Positions 41,269 to 51,517 of a stretch of 64,000 nucleotides of DNA are shown in pieces (the first letter of the stretch is position 1; each line of letters opens with the position of its first letter). A model generated the notes under the pieces. That model was not told the origin of the DNA, did no database searches, and saw only the letters and a list, made by a program, of their open reading frames with translations. This DNA comes from Nitrosomonas sp. HPC101. GTDB taxonomy: Bacteria; Pseudomonadota; Gammaproteobacteria; Burkholderiales; Nitrosomonadaceae. A program made the position numbers and the translations under genes. Location of the stretch: the NCBI RefSeq assembly GCF_009833125.1, contig NZ_QRCC01000017.1, positions 1 through 64,000 of the forward strand. The letters run 5' to 3'.

Positions 41269-42147
41269 TCAGGCAGATTGTAATGCCTGGATGCGCTCTT
41301 CCAGAGGTGGGTGTGACATGAACAAACGTCCGATCTGGCTTTTTTGACCTGAGATTCCAAACGCAGCCATCTTGTCTGGTAAATGAGATGGCTCGTACTC
41401 TTGTTGTAATCGTTGTAGTGCGGCAATCATTTTATTTTTCCCGGAAATTTGTGCGCTCCCTGCATCCGCACGGAATTCACGCTGCCGACTGAACCACATC
41501 ACGATAATCGTGGCGAGTATACCCAGCACCAGTTGCGCAATAAGGCTGGTAATGAAATAGGCAGGTCCATGTCCTTCTTCCGTTCTGAAGACGACGCGAT
41601 CAATCATGTGGCCGATGATACGAGAAAGGAAAATCACAAATGTATTCACCACACCCTGAATTAATGCCAGCGTTACCATGTCGCCATTGGCAATATGGCT
41701 GACTTCATGAGCCAACACTGCTTCAGCCTCATCACGATTCATTTTTTGCAGCAACCCTGAGCTGACTGCTACCAACGCATTGTTTCGGTTCATTCCGGTT
41801 GCGAATGCATTAATATCAGGTGAATCGTAAATGGCTACCTCAGGCATGCCCACACCAGCTGTTTTAGCTTGTCGGCGAACAGTTTCCATTAACCAGCCTT
41901 CGGTGGAGTTTGAAGGAATCTCAATGACCACGGCGCCAGTCATGTGCTTTGCGCTCCACTTGGACATGACGAGCGAAATGAGCGAACCACCAAAGCCTAT
42001 AACTGCCGATAAAACCAGTAATGCATTAAAATTCAATCCACTGCCTTCGGTGTCCAGTATGCGATCAACACCAAGCAGACGCAGGGTTACGCTCAACATT
42101 ACCACTATGGCAAGGTTCGTTACAATAAAAAGAAAAATCCGTTTCAT
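41269..42147 (-). CDS. htpX: Membrane protease HtpX
   Basis: 292 residues. Two N-terminal transmembrane helices, the zinc motif [13 protein letters not shown] (about 140), two further helices (about 155-215), and the second metal region [12 protein letters not shown]. It degrades misfolded inner-membrane proteins and is usually stress-induced. AGGAGGAGGA directly precedes the start. Confidence 0.95.
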   Translation of the reverse strand: MKRIFLFIVTNLAIVVMLSVTLRLLGVDRILDTEGSGLNFNALLVLSAVIGFGGSLISLVMSKWSAKHMTGAVVIEIPSNSTEGWLMETVRRQAKTAGVGMPEVAIYDSPDINAFATGMNRNNALVAVSSGLLQKMNRDEAEAVLAHEVSHIANGDMVTLALIQGVVNTFVIFLSRIIGHMIDRVVFRTEEGHGPAYFITSLIAQLVLGILATIIVMWFSRQREFRADAGSAQISGKNKMIAALQRLQQEYEPSHLPDKMAAFGISGQKSQIGRLFMSHPPLEERIQALQSA

Positions 42148-42504
42148 CCTCCTCCTCCTTCAGGATTAATTAATACGCGTATCCAATTATGAATGTAATT
42201 AGGAATATCGTTCAAAGCAAACGGGCAGTATATAGTGACATATTTTCTAGGATTAAGTATCGGGATAAGGCATTTTTACCAGTCCGTTGGAAAACGCAAC
42301 GAGAATAATCATTTGCGAGTGAACTTTGCAGCATATGTCGCTGGAGTTTTTCGGGTTGAGGTACAATAAAAACCTGAAAATCAGGTTGATTGCCGTGTGG
42401 CTGAGAGTTTCCGAAACGATGGAAGATCCATAATAAATTTGACGAGTTGCTGATTTGAATAAAAAGGGAAGAAAATTGATCGTAGTCAAACAGGGTATAT
42501 CAAT
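42148..42504. other. 357-base divergent intergenic region with a palindrome
   Basis: No gene seen. It must hold promoters for htpX and for the reductase. AACCTGA-AAA-TCAGGTT at 42371-42387 is a perfect 7-bp inverted repeat without T tract. A related hairpin, ACCTG-AAAA-CAGGT, occurs in the amoC leader (52531-52544, minus strand). Confidence 0.4.
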
Positions 42505-43659
42505 ATGAATCAAGCGTCTGTCATCGTTGTGGGAAGCGGACTGGCGGGTTATACAGTTGCACGTGAGCTGCGGAGGCTGGATTCTACTGTGACAATTACA
42601 CTCTTGTCTGCTGACCATGGTGGGTTTTATTCAAAACCTATGCTGTCTAATGCTTTGGCAACAGGCAAAACACCTGATTCAATTTTAAGTGCAAGCACTG
42701 ACCAGATGTCTGGACAGTTAGGCATTACGGTGCAACCTTATACGCGTGTCGATGCAATTGATGCTACTGCGCACAGTGTTTATTTCGGGAATGGTACACA
42801 GCTGGTCTACAGTCAGCTTGTATTGGCGCTGGGAGCCGATCCGGTTCGTTTATCTATACCTGGAGACGGTGCGGATGAAATATTATCCATTAATGATCTG
42901 GATGATTACCGGAAGTTTCGGGAAAACCTGAAAAATGTGCGTCATGTCGCTATACTGGGTGCCGGCCTGATTGGTTGCGAGTTTGCCAACGATCTTGTGG
43001 CAAAAGGTTATCAGGTAAGTATTTTTGATGTAAGTCCACAACCGCTGGGGCGGCTGCTTCCTCCTGAGGCCGGGCAATTTTTCCGAGAAAAACTGGCTGC
43101 CGCAGGCGTTAATTTTCTGCTCGATACTACTGTCGAAAAAATAAACAAGGAAAATGGGCGCTACCACTTACATTATAAAAAAGGTGGCGTTGTTCAGGCT
43201 GATATGGTGTTGTCTGCCATTGGCTTGAAACCACGTACCAGTCTGGCTGTGGCAGCAGGAATTCAGATAAATCGAGGGATTGCGGTTGACCGTTACTTAC
43301 AGACCAGCATTCAGAATATCTATGCTCTGGGGGATTGTGCAGAAGTGGCGGGCAAGGTGTTACCTTTTATTCTACCAATTTCGCATGCTGGCCGAGCCCT
43401 GGCTGCAACAATTGCCGGTAACCGGACATTACTGCGCTACCCGGCGATGCCAGTAATGGTTAAGACACCTGCTTGTCCGGCAGTTGTCTCACCTCCAGAT
43501 CCCGAAGCAGAAGGTGAGTGGAAAATCGAAATTGTTGAGAATGGTATGAAAGCTTTGTATCAGGATCAAGCCGGCAATTTGCACGGTTTTGCCTTGCTGG
43601 GAACAGCAACCAGTGAACGTAATGCTCTGTCTGCCCTTCTACCCCCGATATTGGCCTAG
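42505..43659 (+). CDS. Rubredoxin-NAD(P) reductase-like flavoprotein
   Basis: 384 residues. FAD motif VVGSGLAGYTVARELRR, central NAD(P) motif AILGAGLIGCEF (about 148) and the second FAD motif IYALGDCAE (about 275). The length, the PMLSNALATGK segment and a small C-terminal domain after residue 315 fit AlkT/RubB rubredoxin reductases. A rubredoxin gene lies 5 kb upstream. The electron acceptor is inferred. Confidence 0.85.
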   Translation: MNQASVIVVGSGLAGYTVARELRRLDSTVTITLLSADHGGFYSKPMLSNALATGKTPDSILSASTDQMSGQLGITVQPYTRVDAIDATAHSVYFGNGTQLVYSQLVLALGADPVRLSIPGDGADEILSINDLDDYRKFRENLKNVRHVAILGAGLIGCEFANDLVAKGYQVSIFDVSPQPLGRLLPPEAGQFFREKLAAAGVNFLLDTTVEKINKENGRYHLHYKKGGVVQADMVLSAIGLKPRTSLAVAAGIQINRGIAVDRYLQTSIQNIYALGDCAEVAGKVLPFILPISHAGRALAATIAGNRTLLRYPAMPVMVKTPACPAVVSPPDPEAEGEWKIEIVENGMKALYQDQAGNLHGFALLGTATSERNALSALLPPILA

Positions 43660-43764
43660 AACGGGTTTCTGGAAAATGTTGGTTGTAGTAATACCCATAG
43701 GAAATGATATTCAGGTTTGTCATAAAGAACTGTGTGAGATTTGTACTGACTAATAGAAAATAAC

Positions 43765-44067
43765 ATGCTCTATTTGATATATGGTGAAGATGCTCCTGAT
43801 AGCTTGGCGCAACGAACAGTTAACCGGCCTGCGCATTTGGCACGAATCCGGGAATTGCAGGACCAGGGAAGGTTACTATTAGCGGGACCGTGCCCGGCAA
43901 TTGATAGTGCCGACCCTGGAGTAGCGGGTTTTACCGGGAGCCTGATAGTCGCGGAGTTTGCATCGCTAGAGGTTGCTCGGGAATGGGCAGATGCTGATCC
44001 ATATCTGGTAGCGGGTGTTTATGCAAAGGTAACTGTAAAGCCGTTCAGGAAAGTTTTGCCCGAATGA
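43765..44067 (+). CDS. YciI-family protein
   Basis: 100 residues with the ferredoxin-like YciI fold: N-terminal [13 protein letters not shown], the conserved His in [18 protein letters not shown] and the Asp in [13 protein letters not shown]. The biochemical role of the family is not settled. Located between a flavoprotein and a PpiC foldase, an order seen in other betaproteobacteria. Confidence 0.88.
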   Translation: MLYLIYGEDAPDSLAQRTVNRPAHLARIRELQDQGRLLLAGPCPAIDSADPGVAGFTGSLIVAEFASLEVAREWADADPYLVAGVYAKVTVKPFRKVLPE

Positions 44068-44126
44068 GCCAGTACTAGACAGAGATTCTCCAGTTTATTC
44101 GGCCTTGAATGTTCTAAAAGAAATCC

Positions 44127-44146
44127 ACAGGAAAACCTGTTTGTTT
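44127..44146 (+). terminator. Weak terminator after the YciI gene
   Basis: ACAGG-AAAA-CCTGT hairpin (44127-44140) followed by TTGTTT, 60 bases after the stop and about 105 before the next start. The short stem makes it weak. Confidence 0.4.
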
Positions 44147-44246
44147 ATAAGAAACACCTACCTGTGTTTTGTTAGAATGCATGCTTTCCAGATTATCCAG
44201 GTAAAATTTGTCAATTGTTTTACTATTTATATTTAAAGGAAATTTT

Positions 44247-45041
44247 ATGCGCTTAGTCAAGTTTTTCTGTGTGCCACTTGCTGTTCTGGGATTTGCATGT
44301 GTTACACCCTTGAGTGCCCAGAGTGGTGGTACAGTCGCTAAAGTCAATGGTATAGCGATTCCACAAGCACGCCTCGATCTGGTAGTCAAGGCGGCAGCGG
44401 CGCAGGGTCAACCCGATTCAGCTGAAATGAGAAATGCCCTTCGAGAAAATCTCATTACTGAAGAAATACTGACACAGGAAGCAATAAAAAAGAAACTTGA
44501 TCGTAATCCGGATGTTGTTACGCAGATTGATCTTGCACGTCAGGGGATATTGATCAGGGCATACCAGACTGATTTTATGAAAAATAATCCAGTGAGCGAT
44601 AGTGAGTTGCGCAAGGAATATGAATCCGTGAAATCACAAATGGGTGATAAGGAATACAAAGCGCGGCATATTCTAGTGGAAACAGAGCAGGAAGCTAAGG
44701 ATCTGATTGTTTCACTGAGAAAAGGGGGAGCTTTTGAGAAACTGGCAGACGAACGTTCCATTGATACCGGTAGCAAGAGTAATGGTGGAGAGCTGGGCTG
44801 GAGCTCAGCGGCAGTTTACGTTAAACCTTTTGCTGATGCGTTGACTAAACTGAAAAAAGGCGAAACAACCAATCAGCCAATACAAACTCCTTTTGGCTGG
44901 CATGTAATCCGTCTGGATGATATGCGTACAGCTGTTCCACCTTCCTTTGATGAGGTAAAACAAAATATGCAACAACGAGTATTGCAGCGCAAATTTGCCG
45001 CTGTGGTTGAATTGTTACGTAAAAATGCTAAAGTTGAATAA
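44247..45041 (+). CDS. Periplasmic PpiC-type peptidyl-prolyl isomerase
   Basis: 264 residues from ATG 44247 with AAAGGA six bases upstream; an in-frame ATG at 44208 lacks a site. Signal peptide of about 24 residues, SurA-like N-terminal helices (about 30-125), then a parvulin domain with KARHILVETEQEA, DTGSKSNGGELGWSS and PFGWHVIRLDD. It should act as a foldase for outer-membrane or secreted proteins. Confidence 0.93.
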   Translation: MRLVKFFCVPLAVLGFACVTPLSAQSGGTVAKVNGIAIPQARLDLVVKAAAAQGQPDSAEMRNALRENLITEEILTQEAIKKKLDRNPDVVTQIDLARQGILIRAYQTDFMKNNPVSDSELRKEYESVKSQMGDKEYKARHILVETEQEAKDLIVSLRKGGAFEKLADERSIDTGSKSNGGELGWSSAAVYVKPFADALTKLKKGETTNQPIQTPFGWHVIRLDDMRTAVPPSFDEVKQNMQQRVLQRKFAAVVELLRKNAKVE

Positions 45042-45071
45042 TCAGGTGGCAATAAAGAATTTCGGTTATCA

Positions 45072-46160
45072 TCAGGTGTAAATATAGATAGACGGGACTC
45101 TGGAAGAGCGTGCCGTCAAAAGCTCATAACTGATAGTCTGTGCTGATTTTGCAATTTCTTCTACCGGTAATCCTTCACCCCAGAGGGTTACCGGGCTTCC
45201 TACTCCGACTCCACCAATCCCGCTCAGGTCAATAGTAAGCATATCCATTGAAATACACCCAATCAGTCGTGTGCGTTGACCATTCACCAGTACAGGGGTT
45301 CCAGTAGGTGCGTGACGAGGATACCCATCTGCGTAACCAGCCGCAACAACTCCGATACGCATGGGTTGATCTGCGATAAACTGTCCTCCATATCCTACTC
45401 TGTCTGATGGGTCAAGTTGTTGCACAGCGATAATCTCGCTGGTGAGTGTCATGACGGGCCGTAATCCGAGCTCAATGCCCGTTTTATCTGGCAGAGGTGA
45501 TGCGCCGTAGAGGATTATACCAGGGCGTACCCAGTCCGCATGTGTTCCGGGATAGCGTAAAATTGCAGCAGAATTGGCCAGTGTTTGGGGCAGGTTGTTT
45601 TCTCTTTTAGCATACAGTGGTGCAAACAGATCCAGTTGCTGATTAACTTGATCTGTTTGCCGCGCATCATCCGCACAGGAAAAATGTGTCATCAATGTGG
45701 TATTGGCATCTGAACACCATTGTTTGATCCGATTCAGTACATAATTTCCCTCTTCAGATTTGAAACCAAGACGATTCATGCCGGTATTGATCTTGATAAA
45801 AAGATCCGGTTTTCCTGTTTTTTTATGCGCCAGTAACAGTGATAGCTGCTCATGGCTGTGAATAACCGTACTTAATCGATAGTGATCTATCATCCCAAGT
45901 TCTTCTGCCGAGAAAAATCCTTCCAGAAGAAGAACAGGTTGTTTGAATCCAGCCTCTCTTAACTGGATCGCTGCTTCCAGTTCAAGTACCGCAAATCCGT
46001 CCACTGTATTTAATGCCTGTGCGGTACGGAGCAGGCCATGGCCATAGGCATCAGCTTTGACAACAGCCATGATGCGAGCCTGATGAGTATGGTTGCGGAC
46101 AACAGAGAGGTTGTGCTGTAACGCAGTACAGTCTATGAGAGCTCGAATCGGGCGGTACAT
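45072..46160 (-). CDS. alr: Alanine racemase Alr
   Basis: 362 residues. The PLP lysine is in AVVKADAYGHGLL (about residue 34), INTGMNRLG is conserved, and the catalytic Tyr is in DRVGYGGQF (about 255). It supplies D-alanine for peptidoglycan. It converges on the PpiC gene. Confidence 0.96.
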   Translation of the reverse strand: MYRPIRALIDCTALQHNLSVVRNHTHQARIMAVVKADAYGHGLLRTAQALNTVDGFAVLELEAAIQLREAGFKQPVLLLEGFFSAEELGMIDHYRLSTVIHSHEQLSLLLAHKKTGKPDLFIKINTGMNRLGFKSEEGNYVLNRIKQWCSDANTTLMTHFSCADDARQTDQVNQQLDLFAPLYAKRENNLPQTLANSAAILRYPGTHADWVRPGIILYGASPLPDKTGIELGLRPVMTLTSEIIAVQQLDPSDRVGYGGQFIADQPMRIGVVAAGYADGYPRHAPTGTPVLVNGQRTRLIGCISMDMLTIDLSGIGGVGVGSPVTLWGEGLPVEEIAKSAQTISYELLTARSSRVPSIYIYT

Positions 46161-46286
46161 TTCTACGATCAGGGGTGTCGAAAGAGGATTAATTATTCAC
46201 AGAAGCATGGTCTTGGAAATCGCAATGAACAACCTGCTGACATGATCACCTTTCTCCCTGATATTTCGTGAAAACCGAAGGAGGGG

Positions 46287-47678
46287 TTAGTGTTTTAGCT
46301 CGATGTGACTATGCAGGGGAGGGGCGGCTTCTGGTAGCGGTTGCGGATCCAGCACGGCTACAGTCAGCGAATCATCTACCAGATATTTTTCAGCGACATT
46401 CCTGATTTGTTCTGCCGTAACTGCCTGCAGTCGTTCCAGGATAATATCCGCATCCCGGTGAGATAATCCGGCGCTTTCCAGTCTACCAATCTGCATTGCC
46501 TGTGCAAAAGTGGAATCAAGTTGATAAGTACGGCTTGCTACGACTTGAGCCTTGACGCGCGCGAGTTCCTCCTGGGTGACTCCGGATTGGACGATTTTAT
46601 CAATTTCCGTACGCATCGACTGTTCCAGCTCACTTACTGTCCTGTCCTCGCTGGGAGTTCCATCAATATAAAAAGTACCCGGACCTCGTTTAATGGCGCT
46701 ATAGCCAGCATCTGCCGCAATAGCAACACGTGTTTCGCGTACCAGTGCTTTATTAAGTCTTGCTGCGGCATTGCCATCCAGTACTTCAGCCAGCAGAGTC
46801 AGTGCATAGGGTTCCCAGTCATTTCTTGGATCTTTAAGTACAGGGACCTTGTATATCATGATCAGATGTGGGAGTTTTGCAGGTGCCTTGACTACCAGTC
46901 GTTTGATCCCCATTTGAGGAGGCTCAGTTTGTGGCTTGCGTTCGGATAGAGGTAAAACTTCACCTGCACTGAATTTTCCATAATATTTTTTTGCCAGTGT
47001 GAGTACGTTCTCCGGATCGACATCACCCACTACTACCAGTACTGCGTTGTTGGGTGCATACCAGTGTTGATACCAGTTCTGGGTGTCACTCACTTGCATA
47101 TGCTCCAGATCATTCATCCAACCGATAATCGGGCGGCGATAAGGGTGCGTTTGAAAGGCTGTCGCCATTAATTTTTCGTATAACAGTGCGTGTGCCTGAT
47201 CATCCGTACGCAATCTTCTTTCCTCCATGACAACCTGGATTTCCTTTGAAAATTCTTCTTGTGTCAGCTGTAGATTGCGCATCCGATCGGATTCAAGTTC
47301 CATCGCCATCGGCAAATGACGCTGATGTAACTGTTGATAATAAGCAGTGTAGTCATTGCTGGTAAAAGCATTTTCCTTGCCGCCAACCGCCGCAATTCTT
47401 CTGGAAAATTCACCGGAGGGTGTATTGCTGGTTCCCTTGAACATCATGTGTTCAAGTGCGTGTGCTACGCCGGTGGTGCCATTGACTTCATCCACACTGC
47501 CAGCCTTGTACCAGACCTGCTGAATGACTACCGGCGAACGATGATCTTCCTTGATAATCAGTTTAAGGCCGTTATCAAGCAGATATTCGTGTGAATTGGC
47601 TGAAGCTGATAGTGGCGATGTTATTGCAATGCAAAAAAAAGCAATAAAGTGACTGAGGTAAAAAAGGCTGATTTTCAT
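46287..47678 (-). CDS. Secreted M16 zinc protease
   Basis: 463 residues. Signal peptide of about 27 residues, inverted zinc motif in GVAHALEHMMFKG (HxxEH) with the downstream Glu in QVVMEERRLRTD, and the M16 C-terminal domain. Processing of periplasmic peptides is likely. In many proteobacteria a second, inactive M16 gene follows; here the next gene is alr. Confidence 0.93.
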   Translation of the reverse strand: MKISLFYLSHFIAFFCIAITSPLSASANSHEYLLDNGLKLIIKEDHRSPVVIQQVWYKAGSVDEVNGTTGVAHALEHMMFKGTSNTPSGEFSRRIAAVGGKENAFTSNDYTAYYQQLHQRHLPMAMELESDRMRNLQLTQEEFSKEIQVVMEERRLRTDDQAHALLYEKLMATAFQTHPYRRPIIGWMNDLEHMQVSDTQNWYQHWYAPNNAVLVVVGDVDPENVLTLAKKYYGKFSAGEVLPLSERKPQTEPPQMGIKRLVVKAPAKLPHLIMIYKVPVLKDPRNDWEPYALTLLAEVLDGNAAARLNKALVRETRVAIAADAGYSAIKRGPGTFYIDGTPSEDRTVSELEQSMRTEIDKIVQSGVTQEELARVKAQVVASRTYQLDSTFAQAMQIGRLESAGLSHRDADIILERLQAVTAEQIRNVAEKYLVDDSLTVAVLDPQPLPEAAPPLHSHIELKH

Positions 47679-47783
47679 GTTGTACTGGAAATTGAACTGG
47701 CTTGGACCGGGTGATTACCATCACTCCGGCAAGTGGTTGATGGTATGATGTTTGTTTTCCTGAAACAGGAACAGCCTACCAGA

Positions 47784-48782
47784 ATGTTTAGTATTTTTAA
47801 ATCCAAAAAGAACTCTGACGAAAAAAATCCTGTTCAGGCTGAAGCCGGGTCAGTTAGTTTCACTGACAAGATCAGGCAAGGCTTGACACGTACGCGACAG
47901 CAGCTTGGCAAACAGCTATCTGGGTTGTTCGGTAGCAGGAAAATCGATGAGGACTTATACGAAGAGCTCGAAACTGTCCTGCTGACAGCGGATACCGGGA
48001 TCGAAGCAACAAACTGGTTGCTGGAATCGCTGCGTACCCGCGTCAAACGGGACGCACTGGACGATTCAGGGCAACTTAAAATAGCTCTGCAAAATGCGTT
48101 GGTCGAATTGCTGCAGCCGCTGGAACAGCCTCTGATCACAACCGGGCATGCACCTTTTGTGATCATGATTGCTGGGGTAAACGGTGTTGGCAAAACCACG
48201 ACCATCGGTAAGCTTGCTCATTATTTTCAGTCACAAGGACACTCCGTGCTGCTGGCCGCGGGCGATACTTTCCGTGCAGCAGCACAGGAGCAACTTAAGG
48301 TATGGGGAGAGCGCAATCAGATCACGGTGATATCCCAGGAAAGCAATTCGGATAAAAAGGGGGATCCGGCTGCCGTGATTTTCGATGCGGTCAATGCAGC
48401 TATTGCAAGAAAAATAGATGTTGTTCTGGCTGATACCGCTGGACGTTTGACGACCCAGCTTCACCTGATGGAAGAAATCAAAAAAATTAAGCGTGTCATT
48501 GCCAAAGCGATGCCTGATGCTCCGCATGAGGTGTTGTTAGTGCTGGATGCGAATACCGGTCAAAACGCTGTCAGTCAGCTAAAAGCCTTCAATGATGCTT
48601 TGGGTGTTACCGGTCTGATCATGACCAAGCTGGATGGAACTGCCAAAGGTGGGGTAATTGCTGCCATTGCTGCACAATTTGTGGATAAACCGCCTGCTCT
48701 GCGTTTCATCGGAGTGGGAGAAGGACTGGATGATCTAAGGCCTTTCAACGCCCGGGAATTTGCAGAAGCACTGTTTGATTAA
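47784..48782 (+). CDS. ftsY: Signal recognition particle receptor FtsY
   Basis: 332 residues from ATG 47784 (MFSIFKSKK, the usual FtsY opening). In-frame starts at 47733 (GTG) and 47745 exist. A short acidic N-terminal domain precedes the NG domain with GVNGVGKTTTIGKLA, ADTAGRL and TKLDGTAKGG. It docks ribosome-nascent chain complexes at the membrane. First of ftsY-ftsE-ftsX, divergent from the M16 protease. Confidence 0.95.
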   Translation: MFSIFKSKKNSDEKNPVQAEAGSVSFTDKIRQGLTRTRQQLGKQLSGLFGSRKIDEDLYEELETVLLTADTGIEATNWLLESLRTRVKRDALDDSGQLKIALQNALVELLQPLEQPLITTGHAPFVIMIAGVNGVGKTTTIGKLAHYFQSQGHSVLLAAGDTFRAAAQEQLKVWGERNQITVISQESNSDKKGDPAAVIFDAVNAAIARKIDVVLADTAGRLTTQLHLMEEIKKIKRVIAKAMPDAPHEVLLVLDANTGQNAVSQLKAFNDALGVTGLIMTKLDGTAKGGVIAAIAAQFVDKPPALRFIGVGEGLDDLRPFNAREFAEALFD

Positions 48783-48810
48783 TATTATCTGTTTTATTTG
48801 AGTGACCGGT

Positions 48811-49473
48811 ATGGCTGCAATGATCCGCTTCAATAATGTCAGCAAATTTTATCCTAGAGAGTATGAGGCACTCAAAAATATTACCTTGTCGATTGACCAG
48901 GGAGAATTGGTTTTCTTTTCCGGGCACTCAGGTGCTGGTAAAAGTACGCTCCTGAAATTGATCGTAGCCATAGAGCGCCCAACTTCCGGGGATATCTCGG
49001 TGGGGCAGCAAAATATTGGTTTGCTCAGACGCAGTGCTATCCCTTATTTGCGTCGGAATATCGGAATGATCTTTCAGGAACAGAAGATTCTGTACGATCG
49101 TAATGTTTTTGCCAACGTCATGCTACCGCTGCAAGTAACGGCGTTTGATACGAAAACCAGCGCTTCACGTGTGCGGGCAGCGCTGGATAAGGTGGGCCTG
49201 CTGAATAAAGAAAAAGCAGATCCAATTACCTTGTCAGGAGGTGAGAAGCAGCGGTTGTGCATTGCTCGTGCTGTGGTCCATCGTCCGACTGTCCTGATCG
49301 CCGATGAGCCTACTGCTAATCTTGATAGTGGTTATGCACGGGATATCATGGCTGTTTTCGAATCATTCAATCAGGTGGGTGTTACTGTCCTCATCTCGAC
49401 ACATGACACGATGTTGCTCGATACGACGCAACATCGTGTACTTGAGCTGGATCATGGAAAGCTGGTCGCATGA
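48811..49473 (+). CDS. ftsE: Cell-division ATPase FtsE
   Basis: 220 residues. Walker A GHSGAGKST, signature LSGGEKQRL and Walker B VLIADEPTANLD. With FtsX it links the divisome to activation of cell-wall hydrolases. Start: ATG 48811 (a weak GAGTG six bases upstream) or ATG 48820, which gives the more familiar MIRFNNVSK opening. Overlaps ftsX by four bases. Confidence 0.95.
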   Translation: MAAMIRFNNVSKFYPREYEALKNITLSIDQGELVFFSGHSGAGKSTLLKLIVAIERPTSGDISVGQQNIGLLRRSAIPYLRRNIGMIFQEQKILYDRNVFANVMLPLQVTAFDTKTSASRVRAALDKVGLLNKEKADPITLSGGEKQRLCIARAVVHRPTVLIADEPTANLDSGYARDIMAVFESFNQVGVTVLISTHDTMLLDTTQHRVLELDHGKLVA

Positions 49474-50390
49474 GTAGCTGGTTGTCCCAACACGGGTATG
49501 CGCTGATGCGCGCACTCAGGCAGCTGGCGGCTGCCCCTGTTACTAGTCTGCTGAGTATCATCGTTTTCAGTATTGTCCTGAGCTTACCTGCAGGTATTTT
49601 TATACTGCTGGAAAACTTGCGTGAAATATCCGGGCAGGCAACAGATACACAACAAATGACTATCATGCTGGATACGGTAGCTGGTCAGGCTGACATTGAA
49701 CTGATCAATACCCAGCTGGAAAAAATGCCTGCAATTGAAGGTTTTCTGTTTATCTCAAAGGAAATTGCATTGCAGGAGCTGAAGCAGGAAAGTGGGATGG
49801 CGGAGGTAATACACAATCTTGGACAGAATCCACTGCCTGACGCCTTTGTAATCAATCTTGGGCACATGTCTGCCAATGAAATAGAAAAAACACAGGTCGT
49901 GGCGCAGAGTTGGCCCAAGGTCGCGCATGTATTGGTGGATACTGATTGGGTCAGAAAGCTGGATGCCATGCTTGAGGTGGGAAGGTTGGTCGTCATCATG
50001 CTGGCATCGTTGTTCGGCGCGGCGCTTGTCATCGTCATGTTTAATACCATTCGCCTGCAGATGCTGACAGGACGCGATGAGATTGAGTTATCCAAACTGA
50101 TTGGTGCCACGGATGGCTATATCCGGCGGCCGTTTCTCTATTTTGGTACGATACAGGGGGTGGTGGGTGCTGCGCTCGCCTGGTTACTGCTTTATTTGGC
50201 AATTACCAAACTGAATGAAGCGCTATCTGAGCTGGCGAGGTTATATGCTACTACACTCACGCTCAACCATCTTTCCTGGAAGGATAGCCTGATTCTGCTG
50301 TTATTCTCCGGCACACTCGGATGGATTGGAGCGCGCTGGTCGGTTGCCCGGCATCTGTCACAAATTGACCATGAAAGCACCGTTTCCTGA
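49470..50390 (+). CDS. ftsX: Cell-division membrane protein FtsX
   Basis: 306 residues. A cytoplasmic N terminus, first helix (about 26-48), a periplasmic loop (about 50-170), then three helices; GRDEIELSKLIGATDGYIRRPFLYFG, cut in two by the family's short loop, matches the conserved region. It partners FtsE and starts within its last codons (ATGA). Confidence 0.95.
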   Translation: MSSWLSQHGYALMRALRQLAAAPVTSLLSIIVFSIVLSLPAGIFILLENLREISGQATDTQQMTIMLDTVAGQADIELINTQLEKMPAIEGFLFISKEIALQELKQESGMAEVIHNLGQNPLPDAFVINLGHMSANEIEKTQVVAQSWPKVAHVLVDTDWVRKLDAMLEVGRLVVIMLASLFGAALVIVMFNTIRLQMLTGRDEIELSKLIGATDGYIRRPFLYFGTIQGVVGAALAWLLLYLAITKLNEALSELARLYATTLTLNHLSWKDSLILLLFSGTLGWIGARWSVARHLSQIDHESTVS

Positions 50391-50430
50391 TAATTGTGAA
50401 TTATCAATATCATGATTGCATGATTGTCGT

Positions 50431-51138
50431 ATGGCAGAATTTATCGCATTGATTCCAGCAGCTGGCTCCGGTTCGCGCATGGGAGAAAATATTCCTAAAC
50501 AATACCGGTTGCTGGCAGGTAAACCCATGATTTACCATGCACTACATACCTTGTGCAGTATCACCCGTATTTCTACTGTCTGTGTGGTGCTGGCACCGGA
50601 TGATGCTGAATGGGCACGGCATGACTGGAATGAATTTTCCGGCAAGATCCAGATATTTAACTGTGGTGGGACGACTCGTGCGGAAAGTGTTACTAATGGA
50701 TTGAGAGCACTGCGTGCCGGGAATTATGCGCAGGATCAGGACTGGATCCTGGTACATGATGCAGCGCGCCCGGGATTGAGTACGACTCTGGTCGAGCGAT
50801 TGCTTAACCAACTTGAGGATGACGAAGTCGGTGGTCTGTTGGCGGTACCGCTGGCGGATACATTAAAGCGCGCGAGTGATACGGGGCGGGTAGTACGCAC
50901 AGAGCCGAGAGAACAGTTGTGGCAGGCACAGACACCACAAATGTTTCGTACAAAACGGTTACTTGAAGCACTGGAAAAGGCCTCGGCAAGTATTACTGAT
51001 GATGCTAGCGCAATAGAGGAATTAGGATACTCTCCCAAGCTGGTAGCAGGAGATGCTTATAACTTCAAAGTGACTTATCCGCAGGATATGGAACTGGCCG
51101 AACTGATTCTGCGAGAACGCATTGCAACGCGGAAATAA
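50431..51138 (+). CDS. ispD: 2-C-methyl-D-erythritol 4-phosphate cytidylyltransferase IspD
   Basis: 235 residues from ATG 50431. Motifs are [28 protein letters not shown] and [12 protein letters not shown]. It makes CDP-methylerythritol in isoprenoid synthesis. ispF, which commonly follows ispD, is absent here. Confidence 0.95.
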   Translation: MAEFIALIPAAGSGSRMGENIPKQYRLLAGKPMIYHALHTLCSITRISTVCVVLAPDDAEWARHDWNEFSGKIQIFNCGGTTRAESVTNGLRALRAGNYAQDQDWILVHDAARPGLSTTLVERLLNQLEDDEVGGLLAVPLADTLKRASDTGRVVRTEPREQLWQAQTPQMFRTKRLLEALEKASASITDDASAIEELGYSPKLVAGDAYNFKVTYPQDMELAELILRERIATRK

Positions 51139-51517
51139 TTTTTTCTATAAGCGAAAAATTTATTCTGGCCAACTGTCTGTTGCTCTCGTCAATCCTGAAA
51201 TTTCCAGCTTTATATCAGGATATCCTGATGTTGCCTATGGTGCGGTGGTGGTTCATAGTAACTGCGAACAGCAGTTGATTTGCTCCACGCTGTCCGCAGC
51301 CTGCTTCGCAGAAAGTTCTGATTATCTGGCCAATGCCGTGCGGTGATTGATGCCAGTCATTTCTGAATATTATTTGGTTTAAGCGTATTAAACCTTCTGC
51401 CGATCTTGTTCAGGAAATTGAATGGCAACATCATGTTTCATTACAATAATCAGGGAAGGATAATATTCAGGCTATCTCTCTCAGCCCCCAAAATCCGGGG
51501 GCCTTGAATTTACCTGA
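51139..51517. other. 379-base stretch between ispD and amoC
   Basis: An open frame to 51346 overlaps the end of ispD but has no recognised motif. GGTTTAA-GCGTA-TTAAACC (51376-51394) is a perfect 7-bp hairpin that could end ispD transcription. The GC-rich amoC hairpin is at 51484-51502. Nothing else was recognised. Confidence 0.5.
51484..51502 (-). terminator. GC-rich hairpin after amoC
   Basis: GCCCCC and GGGGGC (6-bp stem, 7-base loop), 15 bases beyond the amoC stop on the minus strand. No T tract follows, so it may protect the transcript end or pause polymerase rather than terminate alone. Confidence 0.55.

Noticed and set aside
51122-51346. Small open frame overlapping the end of ispD
   Set aside because: Lacks a motif and a convincing start; probably chance.
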